A DNA stretch of 64,000 bases from Edaphobacter acidisoli (lineage in GTDB: Bacteria; Acidobacteriota; Terriglobia; Terriglobales; Acidobacteriaceae), in assembly GCF_014642855.1 (NCBI RefSeq), contig NZ_BMJB01000001.1, forward strand, positions 3,038,001 to 3,102,000, in the 5' to 3' direction. The notes under the pieces were generated by a model, which worked only from the letters and a program-made list of their open reading frames with translations, ran no database searches and was not told the origin of the DNA. The translations under genes were made by a program, and so were the position numbers. Positions within the stretch are counted from its first letter, which is position 1. Each line of letters opens with the position of its first letter. Shown here one piece after another: positions 26,911-35,548 of the stretch.

Positions 26911-26980
26911 CTTCTCAGCAAAGAGCTTTTCGTTTTCAGAAAAAGCCTCTCAGCAGAGAGCTATTAGTTTTCAGATTTTG
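26911..26980 (+). repeat. Two tandem 35-bp units between rplU and rpmA, each with a stem-loop
   Basis: Unit 1 (26911-26945) and unit 2 (26946-26980) align without gaps; both contain CTCAGCA-AGAGC and GTTTTCAGA. The second forms CTCTC-AGCA-GAGAG, the first a weaker CTTCTC/… AAGAG version. Lies in the 122-base rplU-rpmA spacer. Confidence 0.75.
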
Positions 26981-27026
26981 AGATCAGAGCGCCCTGGCCT
27001 GACCCCGGCGCGAAAGAGGCAAAGCA

Positions 27027-27302
27027 ATGGCACATAAAAAAGGTTTAGGTTCTTCCAAAAACGGCCGCGACTCGAATGCACAGCGGCTCGGCGTCAAGGT
27101 CTTCGGTGGACAGGCCATCCTCGGCGGCGGCATCATCGTGCGCCAGCGCGGCACCCCGCTCAAGCCTGGCCTGAACGTAGGCCGCGGCAAGGACGACACC
27201 CTCTTTGCCAAGGTTGACGGCATCGTCCGTTTCCAGGACCGTGGCCAGCAGGGTCGCTTCGTCAACGTCGACCCGGCCGAAGTCACTGCCGTCCACGCCT
27301 AA
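27027..27302 (+). CDS. rpmA: 50S ribosomal protein L27
   Basis: 91 aa, family-typical. [16 protein letters not shown], then [10 protein letters not shown] and GNI-like [27 protein letters not shown]. The N-terminal tail reaches the peptidyl-transferase centre. It begins directly with MAHKKG, so there is no cleavable Firmicute-type N-terminal extension and no Prp protease gene between rplU and rpmA. A bidirectional terminator follows at once; obgE, often the next gene in other bacteria, is absent here. Confidence 0.98.
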   Translation: MAHKKGLGSSKNGRDSNAQRLGVKVFGGQAILGGGIIVRQRGTPLKPGLNVGRGKDDTLFAKVDGIVRFQDRGQQGRFVNVDPAEVTAVHA

Positions 27303-27319
27303 GCATTCCGTCTCAAACA

Positions 27320-27351
27320 AAAAGCGCCAGCCGCTGAGCTGGCGCTTTTTG
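27320..27351 (+). terminator. Bidirectional rho-independent terminator after rpmA
   Basis: AAAAAGCGCCAGC / GCTGGCGCTTTTT, 13-bp perfect stem with CGCTGA loop. A-tract and T-tract allow it to stop rpmA from the left and the DUF4965 gene from the right. Confidence 0.9.
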
Positions 27352-27365
27352 TGCTTCATGCGAAA

Positions 27366-29441
27366 CTACTGCTGCGCAGCCTTCGCGCGCCACTTCGCCG
27401 TCAGCTCGCGGTTCGACAACGCCTTGATATAAACGCCGCCCACGACGCTGCGAGCCTGAAAGCCGACCTGCTTGCCGGTTTTGGTGTCGTACCAATCGGT
27501 CAGCGGCACGCGGCTCGGCCCTTCGTTCAGCCACTTGTAGATCGGGTCGATGATCGCGTTGAACTGGTCAGAAGTTGGAGCCAGGGTGGCCGTCCACACC
27601 GACCAGTCAAGCTTGGTATAGTCCGCGCGGCTGTCCAGCGGAAGCCCGTATTTGTTCAGCTTCGTCAGATAAAACTTCACCTCGCTATCGCGCACACTCG
27701 GCGGAAACAGGTTGTAGTCCAGAATCTTGTCCCAGACCAGGTTGTACTTCTGGCTCCATGTGTTCGGACTGTTGAAGGCAAGCTTGTAGTGGTCGCCCTC
27801 TTTGGCCATCGTGATCCACTTCGCCGCCATGTCCTTCGCGGTCGTGTGATAGTCACGCGCCACATCCTCGTGACCGAGCAGATGAGCAAGGTCGGCGTAA
27901 GCCGCCAGCGCATCAATGGCCTTGATCGACAAATTCGCATTGTGCGCCACGTGTCCAGCAAAGTCATCGGTCGTCAACTGATTTTCGGGGTCGAGTCCCT
28001 TAGCCTTCAGATACTCAGCCCACTTGGTCAGCTGTGGCCAGTAACGCTGGGCAAGCTGCGGTGTGCCCTCAGCGCGCGCCACCGCGTCGGCCAGGATGAG
28101 CATGTTGCCGCTCTCCTCCACGGGCATCTGGTTGTCTTCAGTCTTCTCTCCGCCACCATAAACCTGCCCATTGGCTAGCGGATATTGCCCCAGGTCATGC
28201 GGCGAGAAGGGAAACTTCCATCGCGCAAGCGCCGAGTACTCCAGCACCGGCAGCAACTGCGCCTCCAGCAGCTTCGGGTTGAAGAACAGGAAAAACGGAG
28301 CCGACGGATACAACACATCCACCGTTGCAATGCAGCCGTTCGAGAAATTTTCCTTGGCAAACAACATCGGATCGCCGTTCACATCCGCGACCAGCTTGTG
28401 CGCCGCCAGCGTCTGGCGAAATGCGAGCACCGCAAGCGCTGCATAGTGCTCGCCGCCTGCCTTGGTCAAATCGGAGGCCAACTCTGTGTCATAAGCAACG
28501 CCGCGCTTTTCGAGCGCGAGATACTGCTGTTCAGCCGTATCAAGCATCTCGGCGACAGGCATATTCTCGCGCTGCCAGTAAGGCCGCAGGTTTCTCTGAA
28601 GATACTGGATCGCATAGTCCTGCGTGTACGACACCAGCAGATGACGATCGACAGCCGTCACGCCGACTTTGCCGAAGTCGAGCACCGCATCCAGGTGCGC
28701 GCTGCCACGTCCAGGCAACTCAGGCATTCCAATGGCATCACTGACAGGCAGGCTCCCGCTCTGGTCGAAGTCTTCAATCGCATGAGGCGCCAGCGAAGTC
28801 GCAGCGTTCTCATCCTTCGGCACAGCCAGATGAAAGTGCCCCCAGTCGATGCGCAGGTTATCGCCGGAGCGATTCAGAATTCGCTGGTCCTGCGATCCGG
28901 CAGAGAGAACATCAAGTGAGGCTGTGCGATTTCGTGTCAGTACAACATTCTCGCTGCGATCGTTCACTGCAATCACCGGATCGACATCGAGCAGCACCGA
29001 AACATCATGCGTCGCGCCGTCATTCGACGCCGCCGTCCAGGTCACATAAGTCACAGGCCGCGACAACACATCAAGGTCGTTCACGAACGCAGGTGTAAAG
29101 AAAGCCAGCTGCAGCGTCACGCCGCTCTGGCGGAACTCATAGGTCGTATGCGTTGCTGTTACGACATGCCCAGTCTGCTGCATAGCAGGGACGTTGTCAG
29201 GGTGTCGTCCCATGAAGCGGTAAGCCTTGCCATCGATACGCACAATACCGACGATCGGTTGCTCTGTGCCGGTCCAGTGCACTGTGTCCGAGTCAGTTAG
29301 TTTGTCCGTAAACGACCACACGCTGAAGTAGGGGTCATGCGTAATCAGCGGAGTTGCCGGTGGGCGTTCCTGTGCAAGAGCGCAAGACAGGTTGAGACAA
29401 AGCATCGCGCACGCGATAAGGCAAGCGTTGAACCGGTTCAA
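27366..29441 (-). CDS. Secreted glutaminase-type protein (DUF5127/DUF4965/DUF1793 architecture)
   Basis: 691 aa. Signal peptide (1-23, LNLSCALAQ), N-terminal beta-rich domain (DPYFSVWSFTDKLTDSDTVHW, GKAYRFMG), then an (alpha/alpha)6-type C-terminal region with the conserved DLGQYPLANG, EDNQMPVEESGNMLIL and YADLAHLLGHED. Fungal GtaA is the reference member and gives the family its glutaminase name, but bacterial members sit among glycosidases and may act on glycans; substrate is uncertain. Start is TTG 29441 with AAGGAG seven bases upstream. A LacI-type operator lies 21-36 bases before the start, so it is probably carbohydrate-regulated. Confidence 0.82.
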   Translation of the reverse strand: MNRFNACLIACAMLCLNLSCALAQERPPATPLITHDPYFSVWSFTDKLTDSDTVHWTGTEQPIVGIVRIDGKAYRFMGRHPDNVPAMQQTGHVVTATHTTYEFRQSGVTLQLAFFTPAFVNDLDVLSRPVTYVTWTAASNDGATHDVSVLLDVDPVIAVNDRSENVVLTRNRTASLDVLSAGSQDQRILNRSGDNLRIDWGHFHLAVPKDENAATSLAPHAIEDFDQSGSLPVSDAIGMPELPGRGSAHLDAVLDFGKVGVTAVDRHLLVSYTQDYAIQYLQRNLRPYWQRENMPVAEMLDTAEQQYLALEKRGVAYDTELASDLTKAGGEHYAALAVLAFRQTLAAHKLVADVNGDPMLFAKENFSNGCIATVDVLYPSAPFFLFFNPKLLEAQLLPVLEYSALARWKFPFSPHDLGQYPLANGQVYGGGEKTEDNQMPVEESGNMLILADAVARAEGTPQLAQRYWPQLTKWAEYLKAKGLDPENQLTTDDFAGHVAHNANLSIKAIDALAAYADLAHLLGHEDVARDYHTTAKDMAAKWITMAKEGDHYKLAFNSPNTWSQKYNLVWDKILDYNLFPPSVRDSEVKFYLTKLNKYGLPLDSRADYTKLDWSVWTATLAPTSDQFNAIIDPIYKWLNEGPSRVPLTDWYDTKTGKQVGFQARSVVGGVYIKALSNRELTAKWRAKAAQQ

Positions 29442-29461
29442 ATCGGGCTCCTTGAACTGTA

Positions 29462-29477
29462 TTGAAAGCGGTTACAA
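29462..29477. promoter_or_regulatory. LacI/CcpA-type operator upstream of the DUF4965 gene
   Basis: TTGAAAGCGGTTACAA matches the LacI-family/cre consensus (WTGNAANCGNWNNCW), with central CG and half-sites TTGAAAG/GGTTACAA. It sits 21-36 bases before the TTG start, where binding would block transcription. The regulator is not in this window unless the hybrid regulator at 2400-3620 is involved, which is unlikely given its GntR-type DNA-binding domain. Confidence 0.55.
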
Positions 29478-29551
29478 TCTTACCTTCCGTACTGAGGCAC
29501 AGACAAATTCGGGGCTCATCTTCTTGTTCACCTGTTATCGATGGGCTTGCT

Positions 29552-30487
29552 TCAACGGCGTGCACTCACGACTGGCTTGCCCTTCTCGTTCACACCGATC
29601 CGTGCCATCGGCGTACGGTGATCGTGAGTAAAGAGCACAAGCCACTGTTCTGGAATCGCTCGCGTATAGAACCGCTTGCGCTCAGCAATTGACCGCAACG
29701 GGTCGAGATCGTAACCCATTACCCAGGTTGGATCGAGATGCGCCGATGTCGGAATGAGGTCGGAGATGTAGCACGCGTGCTCGCCGCCAGACTCGATGTG
29801 TACAGCCATCAACTGCGCCGTATGACCAGGAAACAGCTCAACGCTGATGCCCGGACATATCTCCGCATGCGTACGAATCCGGTCGGCATCGAGCAGCGTC
29901 ATCTGGCCCGACTCGATCAGAGGGTCATAGTTCGGCGAGAGATAACTCACCTTGTCGCGGTCCAGTTGCAGGTGTCCGTGCTCGACTTCGCCGCGATGCG
30001 CGAAGTACCGCGCATTAGGAAAGGTCGGCGTGACGCTGCCATCCGGATGCAGTGTAGTGTTCCAGCCGCAGTGGTCGAAGTGCAGATGCGTGTTGACCAC
30101 TACATCCACCTCGTCCAGGCGCACGCCAGCGGCAGCCAGCGAGTGCGGCAGAAGCTCCTGATTCGAATGGATATCCCGCATCTTCGCGGACAGCTTATTG
30201 CCGATGCCAGTCTCGATCACCACAGTCTGCTTGCCTGTGCGGACTACGACGGTGTTCAGACCCAGCAGAATGCGGTTCTGTTCGTCAGCAGGTGCTCGCT
30301 TCTCCCACAGCGTCTTCGGCACAACGCCGAACATAGCTCCGCCGTCGAGCTTGTAGATTCCATCCGTGCAGACAGTCAGCTCGAATTCGCCAACGCGGGT
30401 GCGGGCGCGAACCAACAGGCTGTCATCCGATGCGGAGAGTTCCGCAGGAATCTCCCCAGACCCAGCAAAGTCCTCGGCTCTGTTCAT
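29552..30487 (-). CDS. Metallo-beta-lactamase-fold hydrolase
   Basis: 311 aa, cytosolic. The metal-binding core NTHLHFDHCGWN (HxHxDH) is visible near residue 120, with later ligands in FPGHTAQL and FTHDHRTP. The fold covers lactonases, phosphodiesterases and arylsulfatase-like enzymes; the long insertion between the HxHxDH and GHT parts resembles N-acyl homoserine lactonase or methyl-parathion-hydrolase-like members, but the substrate is not fixed. ATG 30487 has AGGA eight bases upstream; a GTG at 30502 is in frame. The zinc-ribbon gene ends 44 bases before it on the same strand. Confidence 0.82.
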   Translation of the reverse strand: MNRAEDFAGSGEIPAELSASDDSLLVRARTRVGEFELTVCTDGIYKLDGGAMFGVVPKTLWEKRAPADEQNRILLGLNTVVVRTGKQTVVIETGIGNKLSAKMRDIHSNQELLPHSLAAAGVRLDEVDVVVNTHLHFDHCGWNTTLHPDGSVTPTFPNARYFAHRGEVEHGHLQLDRDKVSYLSPNYDPLIESGQMTLLDADRIRTHAEICPGISVELFPGHTAQLMAVHIESGGEHACYISDLIPTSAHLDPTWVMGYDLDPLRSIAERKRFYTRAIPEQWLVLFTHDHRTPMARIGVNEKGKPVVSARR

Positions 30488-30531
30488 CGATTGTCCTCGC
30501 ACCCATCGTACCGTCGAGGACGGAGCGCCGT

Positions 30532-30966
30532 CTAAACCCGCTGTGGAACAGACGTTGCAGCTGCAACAATCTCCTGGCTGGCTTCAGCCGCATGCTGAAT
30601 GGCATCGTCGACAAGACTCCGCGAAGCAGCCGGCTTCTCGACCCCGGTATCCGTTGCTGCCGTACGCTGCCTGTTCTGGAAGCACTGCCGGCAAAGCACC
30701 GGACGCCCCTGCGTAGGCTTAAATGGCACCGTGGTCTCGACACCGCACTCAGAGCAGTGCGTACGTGTCTCGGTGCGCGAGATGCCTGCAGCTGCAGGCC
30801 CTGCGCCCGTCTTAGCCGACAGGCCTGCGCGTTTCGATTTGCAAGGCTTGCACCGCTTCGGGTCGTTCTTGAACTGTTTGTCGAAGAAGAAGAGTTGTTC
30901 CCCAGCAGTGAAGATGAACTCTCCACCGCAATCAACACAAGTCAAAATCCTGTCTACGAATTCCAT
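30532..30966 (-). CDS. Zinc-ribbon protein with two Cys4 modules
   Basis: 144 aa. First module: CVDCGGEF ... CKPCKSKR (about residues 9-38, the zf-trcl type often found in Deltaproteobacteria and Acidobacteriota). Second module: HCSECGVETTVPF ... VLCRQCF (about 64-90), a CxxC-N20-CxxC ribbon. The C-terminal third is Ala/Glu-rich and helical. Function unknown; such proteins may bind RNA or RNA polymerase. ATG 30966 is chosen since the first zinc module begins there; the frame opens at 31023. The 273-base gap toward rpsU contains only a weak GGCGGG/CCCGCC hairpin (31165-31191). Confidence 0.75.
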   Translation of the reverse strand: MEFVDRILTCVDCGGEFIFTAGEQLFFFDKQFKNDPKRCKPCKSKRAGLSAKTGAGPAAAGISRTETRTHCSECGVETTVPFKPTQGRPVLCRQCFQNRQRTAATDTGVEKPAASRSLVDDAIQHAAEASQEIVAAATSVPQRV

Positions 30967-31239
30967 GGCCGCTACTCCCGTAGTGCGGAAATTGAAGAAC
31001 TTTCCGTGTCCCCTGCAGGACAAAAAGGAAACTGACCGCCGTGGCGATCGCTATCTTTCGGATCTATTTGAAGGGGGCCCAGGTCACAATTGGTTAGCGG
31101 TCAGCTAGGCGTCAACTACAGCCATCTCTGCCGGAGGCCGGTCTGAGGCGGGAGTCCATCAACCGGCGGGTTTAGGAGCAGCCGTCCCGCCAAACTCTGC
31201 AATCTGGGGAGACGGCTTGCTGTTGTCAGGAGCGGACAG

Positions 31240-31437
31240 TTAGTCCTGCTCCTTGCGGACTTTCTTGCGATTGCGCTTACGTGCCAGCGCTTCCTTCACG
31301 CGCTTCTTTTCACCCGGTTTCAGGTAGAAAGAGTGGCGCTTTACTTCCTTGATAATGTCTTCGGTCTGCACCTTGCGCTTGAAGCGCCGCAGGGCATTCT
31401 CAAGGGGTTCGCCTTCTTGTACTCGAACCTCTGCCAA
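31240..31437 (-). CDS. rpsU: 30S ribosomal protein S21
   Basis: 65 aa, standard length. Reads MAEVRVQEGEPLENALRRF, then KRHSFYLKPGEKKR and a very basic tail (ARKRNRKKVRK). S21 helps mRNA base-pair with the anti-Shine-Dalgarno end of 16S rRNA. The start is TTG 31437 with GGAGGTG nine bases upstream; an upstream in-frame ATG (31464) would add nine residues absent from the family and lacks a site. Expressed alone, with a probable -10 (TATAGT on the minus strand at 31479-31474). Confidence 0.95.
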   Translation of the reverse strand: MAEVRVQEGEPLENALRRFKRKVQTEDIIKEVKRHSFYLKPGEKKRVKEALARKRNRKKVRKEQD

Positions 31438-31765
31438 GAAAAATACACCTCCAAACAGTGCCAAAAGGGCAGACTATAGGATATCGCGGTTTTAGCAAAA
31501 ACTCATATCGTTAGCCAAGTAATTTCTCGATAAATCCACAACTTTCTGAGATATGGAAAGCAATTTGCTCTATCTGTGCAAAACGTGTCCATATTGCAGT
31601 GAGCCATGCAGTTCCATACAAGCGAAGAGCGCAAATGAGACTGTGCATGGATTTCGTTTACGTCGCTCTGATGTGGTTTTCCGTTCAAGCCTGCACAAAG
31701 CGGGTAAATCCTTCCTGATTACCAGATGAGTGTGGGAGGCGACAGGCCAGCTTCGTCTGGCAGCG
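31438..31765. other. Intergenic region between rpsU and gamma carbonic anhydrase
   Basis: About 330 bases, AT-richer than flanking genes. On the minus strand TTTTGC-N16-TATAGT near 31495-31474 can serve rpsU. Short open frames here have no ribosome site or recognisable product. Nothing else supported. Confidence 0.45.
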
Positions 31766-31771
31766 TAGAAT
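31766..31771 (+). promoter_or_regulatory. -10-like element (TAGAAT) placing the start site at the ATG
   Basis: Seven bases separate this hexamer from ATG 31779, and no Shine-Dalgarno sequence is present, so the mRNA may be leaderless. No good -35. Confidence 0.35.
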
Positions 31772-31778
31772 CAGCTCC

Positions 31779-32297
31779 ATGATCCGCTCCTATCAGGGAA
31801 AGATGCCGGTGATTCCGGCAAGCTGCTATGTTGACCCCTCCGCGCAGGTCATTGGTGATGTGACACTCGGCGAGCAGGCCAGCATCTGGATGAACGCCGT
31901 TGTGCGCGGCGACGTGAACTCAATCCGCATTGGCGCCAAGAGCAACGTGCAGGACTGCGCCGTACTGCACGGAATGCGCTATCTCTACCCAGTCATCGTG
32001 GGCGAGTTGGTCACGATTGGCCACAACGCTACCGTGCACGGCTGCGTGCTCGAAGACCAGGTGCTGGTGGGCATCGGCGCGACTATCCTGAACAACGCGA
32101 AGATCGGCGAAGGCTCCATCATCGCGGCAGGCGCGGTCATTCCCGAGCAGACGGTCATTCCGCCGAACTCGCTGGTGGCTGGCGTACCAGGCAAGATTCG
32201 CCGCACGCTCGGCGAAGAGGACCGCAAGCTGATTCTCAAATATGCCAACAATTATCTGGACTACACGGCCATCTATCTGGCGGAGACGCAGCGGTAG
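31779..32297 (+). CDS. Gamma-class carbonic anhydrase family protein (YrdA/PaaY-like)
   Basis: 172 aa left-handed beta-helix of hexapeptide repeats (VIGDVTLGEQ, IWMNAVVRGDVNSIRIG, VLVGIGATILNNAKIGEGSIIAAGAV). Candidate metal ligands are His in VLHGMR and the pair in TIGHNATVHGC. Arg/Asp of the RGDV motif are kept. Many bacterial homologues have weak or no carbonic anhydrase activity, so activity is uncertain. It reads into hisS 33 bases downstream. Confidence 0.85.
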   Translation: MIRSYQGKMPVIPASCYVDPSAQVIGDVTLGEQASIWMNAVVRGDVNSIRIGAKSNVQDCAVLHGMRYLYPVIVGELVTIGHNATVHGCVLEDQVLVGIGATILNNAKIGEGSIIAAGAVIPEQTVIPPNSLVAGVPGKIRRTLGEEDRKLILKYANNYLDYTAIYLAETQR

Positions 32298-32317
32298 AGC
32301 GGCACGCGCATATTCAG

Positions 32318-32323
32318 TACACT
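32318..32323 (+). promoter_or_regulatory. hisS: -10-like element (TACACT) for a possible leaderless hisS mRNA
   Basis: Seven bases before ATG 32331, same spacing as the two other cases reported (31766 and 50716). No Shine-Dalgarno sequence precedes the ATG. Confidence 0.35.
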
Positions 32324-32330
32324 TGAACAA

Positions 32331-33623
32331 ATGGCGATTTTGAAAGCTGTACGCGGCACGCGGGACCTGCTCCCCCCTGAGACCGCGCTCTGGAACCACG
32401 TCGAAGCCACGGCCCGGTCAGTCTTCGCCCGCTACGGGTTCGGCGAGATCCGCACCCCCATCTTCGAAGTGACCGAACTCTTCGCCCGCGGTGTTGGCGA
32501 AGAGACCGATATCGTCTCGAAAGAGATGTACACGTGGGAAGACCGCGGTCGCGCCGAAAGCGAGAAGGGACAAAACCTGACGTTGCGCCCCGAGAACACC
32601 GCCGGAGTGGTGCGCGCCTACATTGAGCACCGTCTCGACGAGAGCGGCCTGTTGCAGAAACTCTTCTATATCGGGCCGCAGTTCCGTCGCGAGCGCCCTC
32701 AGCGTGGCCGCTACCGCCAGTTCTGGCAGATAGGAGCCGAAGTGCTCGGCCCGGCATGGTCGGGAGCCGACAGCGCACTGCGCGACGCCGAGGTGCTGGA
32801 GATGCTCTCGACATTCCTGAACGAGCTCGGCATCAAGGGCTGGAAGCTGGAGATCAACTCAGTAGGCTCATCCACCGACCGCCCGCGCTATGTAGCCGCA
32901 CTGCGCGAGGCGCTCGCACCCGTGAAGGCACAGATGTGCGACAACTGCCAACGCCGTGCCGAGACCAACCCCCTGCGCGTGCTCGACTGTAAAGAGCCAC
33001 AAGACCAGGCCACGATTGAAGCCCTGCCGAAAATAGCCGACTTCCTCGACGAAGCCTCGCGTGAACACTTCGCAGCAGTGAAAGCCGCACTCGATGCCTG
33101 CGGTGTTGAGTACATCGTGAATCCTCGTCTGGTACGCGGCCTCGACTACTACACCCGTACGACCTTCGAATTTACCGTACCCGACGGCAGCGGCCTTGGC
33201 ACACAAAACGCGCTCCTCGGCGGCGGTCGCTACGACGGCCTTTCTGAGATGCTTGGCGGCCCAAAGGCTCCCGGCATTGGCTTCGCCATCGGCGAAGACC
33301 GCCTCATCCTCACCCTGCAAGCGCAGGCCGCAAGCACGTGCGAGAGCAAGCTCGACGCCTTCATCGCTCCCATCGGCGTAGCGCAGAACCCCTTCGCCCT
33401 TGCCTTGGCGCAGGAGTTGCGGCGCGATGGGGTGCGCGTCGAAGTAGGCGACGGCTCCTTCCGGCTCAAGAAATCCTTCGAGGCCGCAGACAAACTGGCA
33501 CGCCGCATGGTGATTGTCGGCGAAGACGAGGCCGCGTCCGGTATCCTAACAGTGAAAGACTTCAGTGCGGGCGAACAGACCAAGGTCGCGCGAGGCGATC
33601 TGGCAGAGGCTCTTCGCCGCTAA
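32331..33623 (+). CDS. hisS: Histidyl-tRNA synthetase
   Basis: 430 aa class II synthetase, normal length. MAILKAVRGTRDLLP is the HisRS opening; motif 2 has FRRERPQRGRYRQFWQ; the histidine motifs LVRGLDYYTRTTFEF (HisA) and GGGRYDGL are present; the C-terminal anticodon domain follows (about 335-430). Charges tRNA-His in the cytosol. Followed 45 bases later by aspS, a hisS-aspS order common in many bacteria. Confidence 0.97.
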   Translation: MAILKAVRGTRDLLPPETALWNHVEATARSVFARYGFGEIRTPIFEVTELFARGVGEETDIVSKEMYTWEDRGRAESEKGQNLTLRPENTAGVVRAYIEHRLDESGLLQKLFYIGPQFRRERPQRGRYRQFWQIGAEVLGPAWSGADSALRDAEVLEMLSTFLNELGIKGWKLEINSVGSSTDRPRYVAALREALAPVKAQMCDNCQRRAETNPLRVLDCKEPQDQATIEALPKIADFLDEASREHFAAVKAALDACGVEYIVNPRLVRGLDYYTRTTFEFTVPDGSGLGTQNALLGGGRYDGLSEMLGGPKAPGIGFAIGEDRLILTLQAQAASTCESKLDAFIAPIGVAQNPFALALAQELRRDGVRVEVGDGSFRLKKSFEAADKLARRMVIVGEDEAASGILTVKDFSAGEQTKVARGDLAEALRR

Positions 33624-33668
33624 AGAGACTGAAGTTCCAGCACAAAGATTGGAAAGTGAACGGCATAC

Positions 33669-35489
33669 ATGCTTGATTTTTTGAGTGGATTACAGCGCAC
33701 CGTGATGTGCGGCGAGCTTCGCGCGGAGAACGACGGCCAGGAGGCCGTCCTGATGGGCTGGGTTAACCGCCGCCGCGACCACGGCAACCTGATCTTTCTC
33801 GATGTCCGCGACCGCTCCGGCATCACGCAGGTGGTCTTCGACAAAGAGGTATCAGCCGAAGCTCACGCCAAAGCCGAAGCAGCTCGTTCCGAGTACGTCG
33901 TCGCCGTCAAAGGCAAGGTTCGCCTTCGCGGTGCAGGGCTTGAGAACCCGAACATGGACACTGGCGCAATCGAAGTCGTCGCGCACGAACTATTGCTCCT
34001 GAACGACGCAAAAACGCCTCCCTTTTCGCCCGCCGAAGACGCCATCTCGAACGAAGAGGTGCGCCTGAAGTATCGCTACCTCGATCTGCGCCGCACCGAG
34101 ATGCAGCGCAACTTCGCGCTGCGCAGCAAAGTGGCGATGGCGATCCGAAACTACCTGGTCGAGCATGGCTTCCTCGAAATCGAAACGCCATTTATGACGC
34201 GCTCCACGCCCGAAGGCGCACGCGATTATCTCGTACCCAGCCGCGTCCACACCGGCAGCTTCTACGCGCTCCCGCAGTCGCCGCAGATATTCAAACAGAT
34301 CCTGATGATCTCGGGCTTCGACAAGTACTTCCAGATCGCCCGCTGCTTCCGCGACGAGGACCTCCGCGCCGACCGCCAGCCTGAGTTCACCCAGATCGAC
34401 CTCGAGATGTCGTTTCCCACGCAGGAGCTGGTCTTTCGCGTTGTCGAGGGCTTCCTCACAGCAGCGTTCAAGGCCGCAGGCATTGCGCTGACCACGCCAT
34501 TTATTCAGATGACGTACGACGACGCCATCAAGAGCTACGGCATCGACAAGCCGGACATGCGTCTTCCCGCGATGATCTCGCTGAGCGACGAGCTGACGCC
34601 TGCACTGCGCGAATCTCTCAAGATTGAGTCCGCACTGCCAGTACTCGGCTTCATCATCCCCAGTGTCGGTGAACTAAGCGGCACCGCGCGCAAATCGCTG
34701 ATGAGCGAAATCCGCACCACCTTCGGTGACTGCGGCCTCGACGCGCTCGACGTGCCACGCCTCAAGACCAACACAACGTTCGCGCCGCTGGCCGAGGCAA
34801 TCGAGAAGAAGCTCGCCGCCGGCGCAGACGATCTCGTCGTCGTCATCACGCCCAAACTCGGCACGCCCGCGAAGTGGAACCACGATCCACAGTGGATCTA
34901 CAAGCGCGTCGGCGCGCTGCGTCTGCAACTCGCGCAGAAGTTTGCCGATAAGCATGGCCGCTTCAACAAGACCGGCACTGAGGCTGACTTCAAATTTCTT
35001 TGGGTCACAGACTTCCCGATGTACGAGTGGAACGAGGAGACGAAGACCTGGGATGCGGCGCATCATCCCTTCACCTCGCCGCACGAGGACGATATCAAGT
35101 CCGGTCGCCTGGTCAACGATAAGGGTGCCGTACGCGCGCTCGCTTACGATATCGTGCTGAATGGCACCGAGCTCGGCTCTGGTTCCATCCGTATCCATCG
35201 CCAGGACGTGCAGCAGGAGATCTTCCGCTCACTCGGCATGTCGGACGCTGAAGCCAGGGAACGCTTCGGCTTCTTCCTCGACGCGCTCGAGTACGGCACG
35301 CCTCCGCACGGCGGCATCGCACTCGGTCTCGACCGCATCGTCATGATCCTCGCTGGCGCAACGAGCCTCCGCGAAGTCATTGCGTTCCCGAAGACGGCGA
35401 AAGCGATCGACCTGATGGTCGATGCGCCAACACCCGTCAGCGAGCAACAGATGCGCGAGCTGCACCTGAAGATTGCCGCGCGGAGCTAA
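33669..35489 (+). CDS. aspS: Aspartyl-tRNA synthetase, probably non-discriminating (Asp/Asn)
   Basis: 606 aa bacterial-type class II enzyme: OB-fold anticodon domain (about 12-110), motif 2 FRDEDLRADRQPEFTQID, inserted GAD domain (about 300-430), motif 3 GLDRIVMILAG. In the anticodon domain the stretch NRRRDHG has His38 where E. coli AspRS has Leu, and RLRGAG has Gly90 where E. coli has Lys; this His/Gly pair marks non-discriminating enzymes that also aspartylate tRNA-Asn, which GatCAB then amidates. So Asn-tRNA may be made indirectly; no asnS or gat genes are in the window to test this. Confidence 0.95.
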   Translation: MLDFLSGLQRTVMCGELRAENDGQEAVLMGWVNRRRDHGNLIFLDVRDRSGITQVVFDKEVSAEAHAKAEAARSEYVVAVKGKVRLRGAGLENPNMDTGAIEVVAHELLLLNDAKTPPFSPAEDAISNEEVRLKYRYLDLRRTEMQRNFALRSKVAMAIRNYLVEHGFLEIETPFMTRSTPEGARDYLVPSRVHTGSFYALPQSPQIFKQILMISGFDKYFQIARCFRDEDLRADRQPEFTQIDLEMSFPTQELVFRVVEGFLTAAFKAAGIALTTPFIQMTYDDAIKSYGIDKPDMRLPAMISLSDELTPALRESLKIESALPVLGFIIPSVGELSGTARKSLMSEIRTTFGDCGLDALDVPRLKTNTTFAPLAEAIEKKLAAGADDLVVVITPKLGTPAKWNHDPQWIYKRVGALRLQLAQKFADKHGRFNKTGTEADFKFLWVTDFPMYEWNEETKTWDAAHHPFTSPHEDDIKSGRLVNDKGAVRALAYDIVLNGTELGSGSIRIHRQDVQQEIFRSLGMSDAEARERFGFFLDALEYGTPPHGGIALGLDRIVMILAGATSLREVIAFPKTAKAIDLMVDAPTPVSEQQMRELHLKIAARS

Positions 35490-35510
35490 CCGAAGAGATA
35501 TACACACTGC

Positions 35511-35542
35511 GCGGCCACGGATTCTGAGTAATCCGTGGCCGC
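35511..35542. terminator. Bidirectional hairpin between aspS and the ECF41 sigma gene
   Basis: GCGGCCACGGATT / AATCCGTGGCCGC, 13-bp perfect stem, CTGAGT loop, followed by TGTCTCTT on the plus side. The two genes converge on it. Confidence 0.7.
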
Positions 35543-35548
35543 TGTCTC

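Noticed and set aside
31503..31688. Minus-strand 61-codon frame upstream of rpsU
   Set aside because: No ribosome site or coding-type codon use; likely promoter region.
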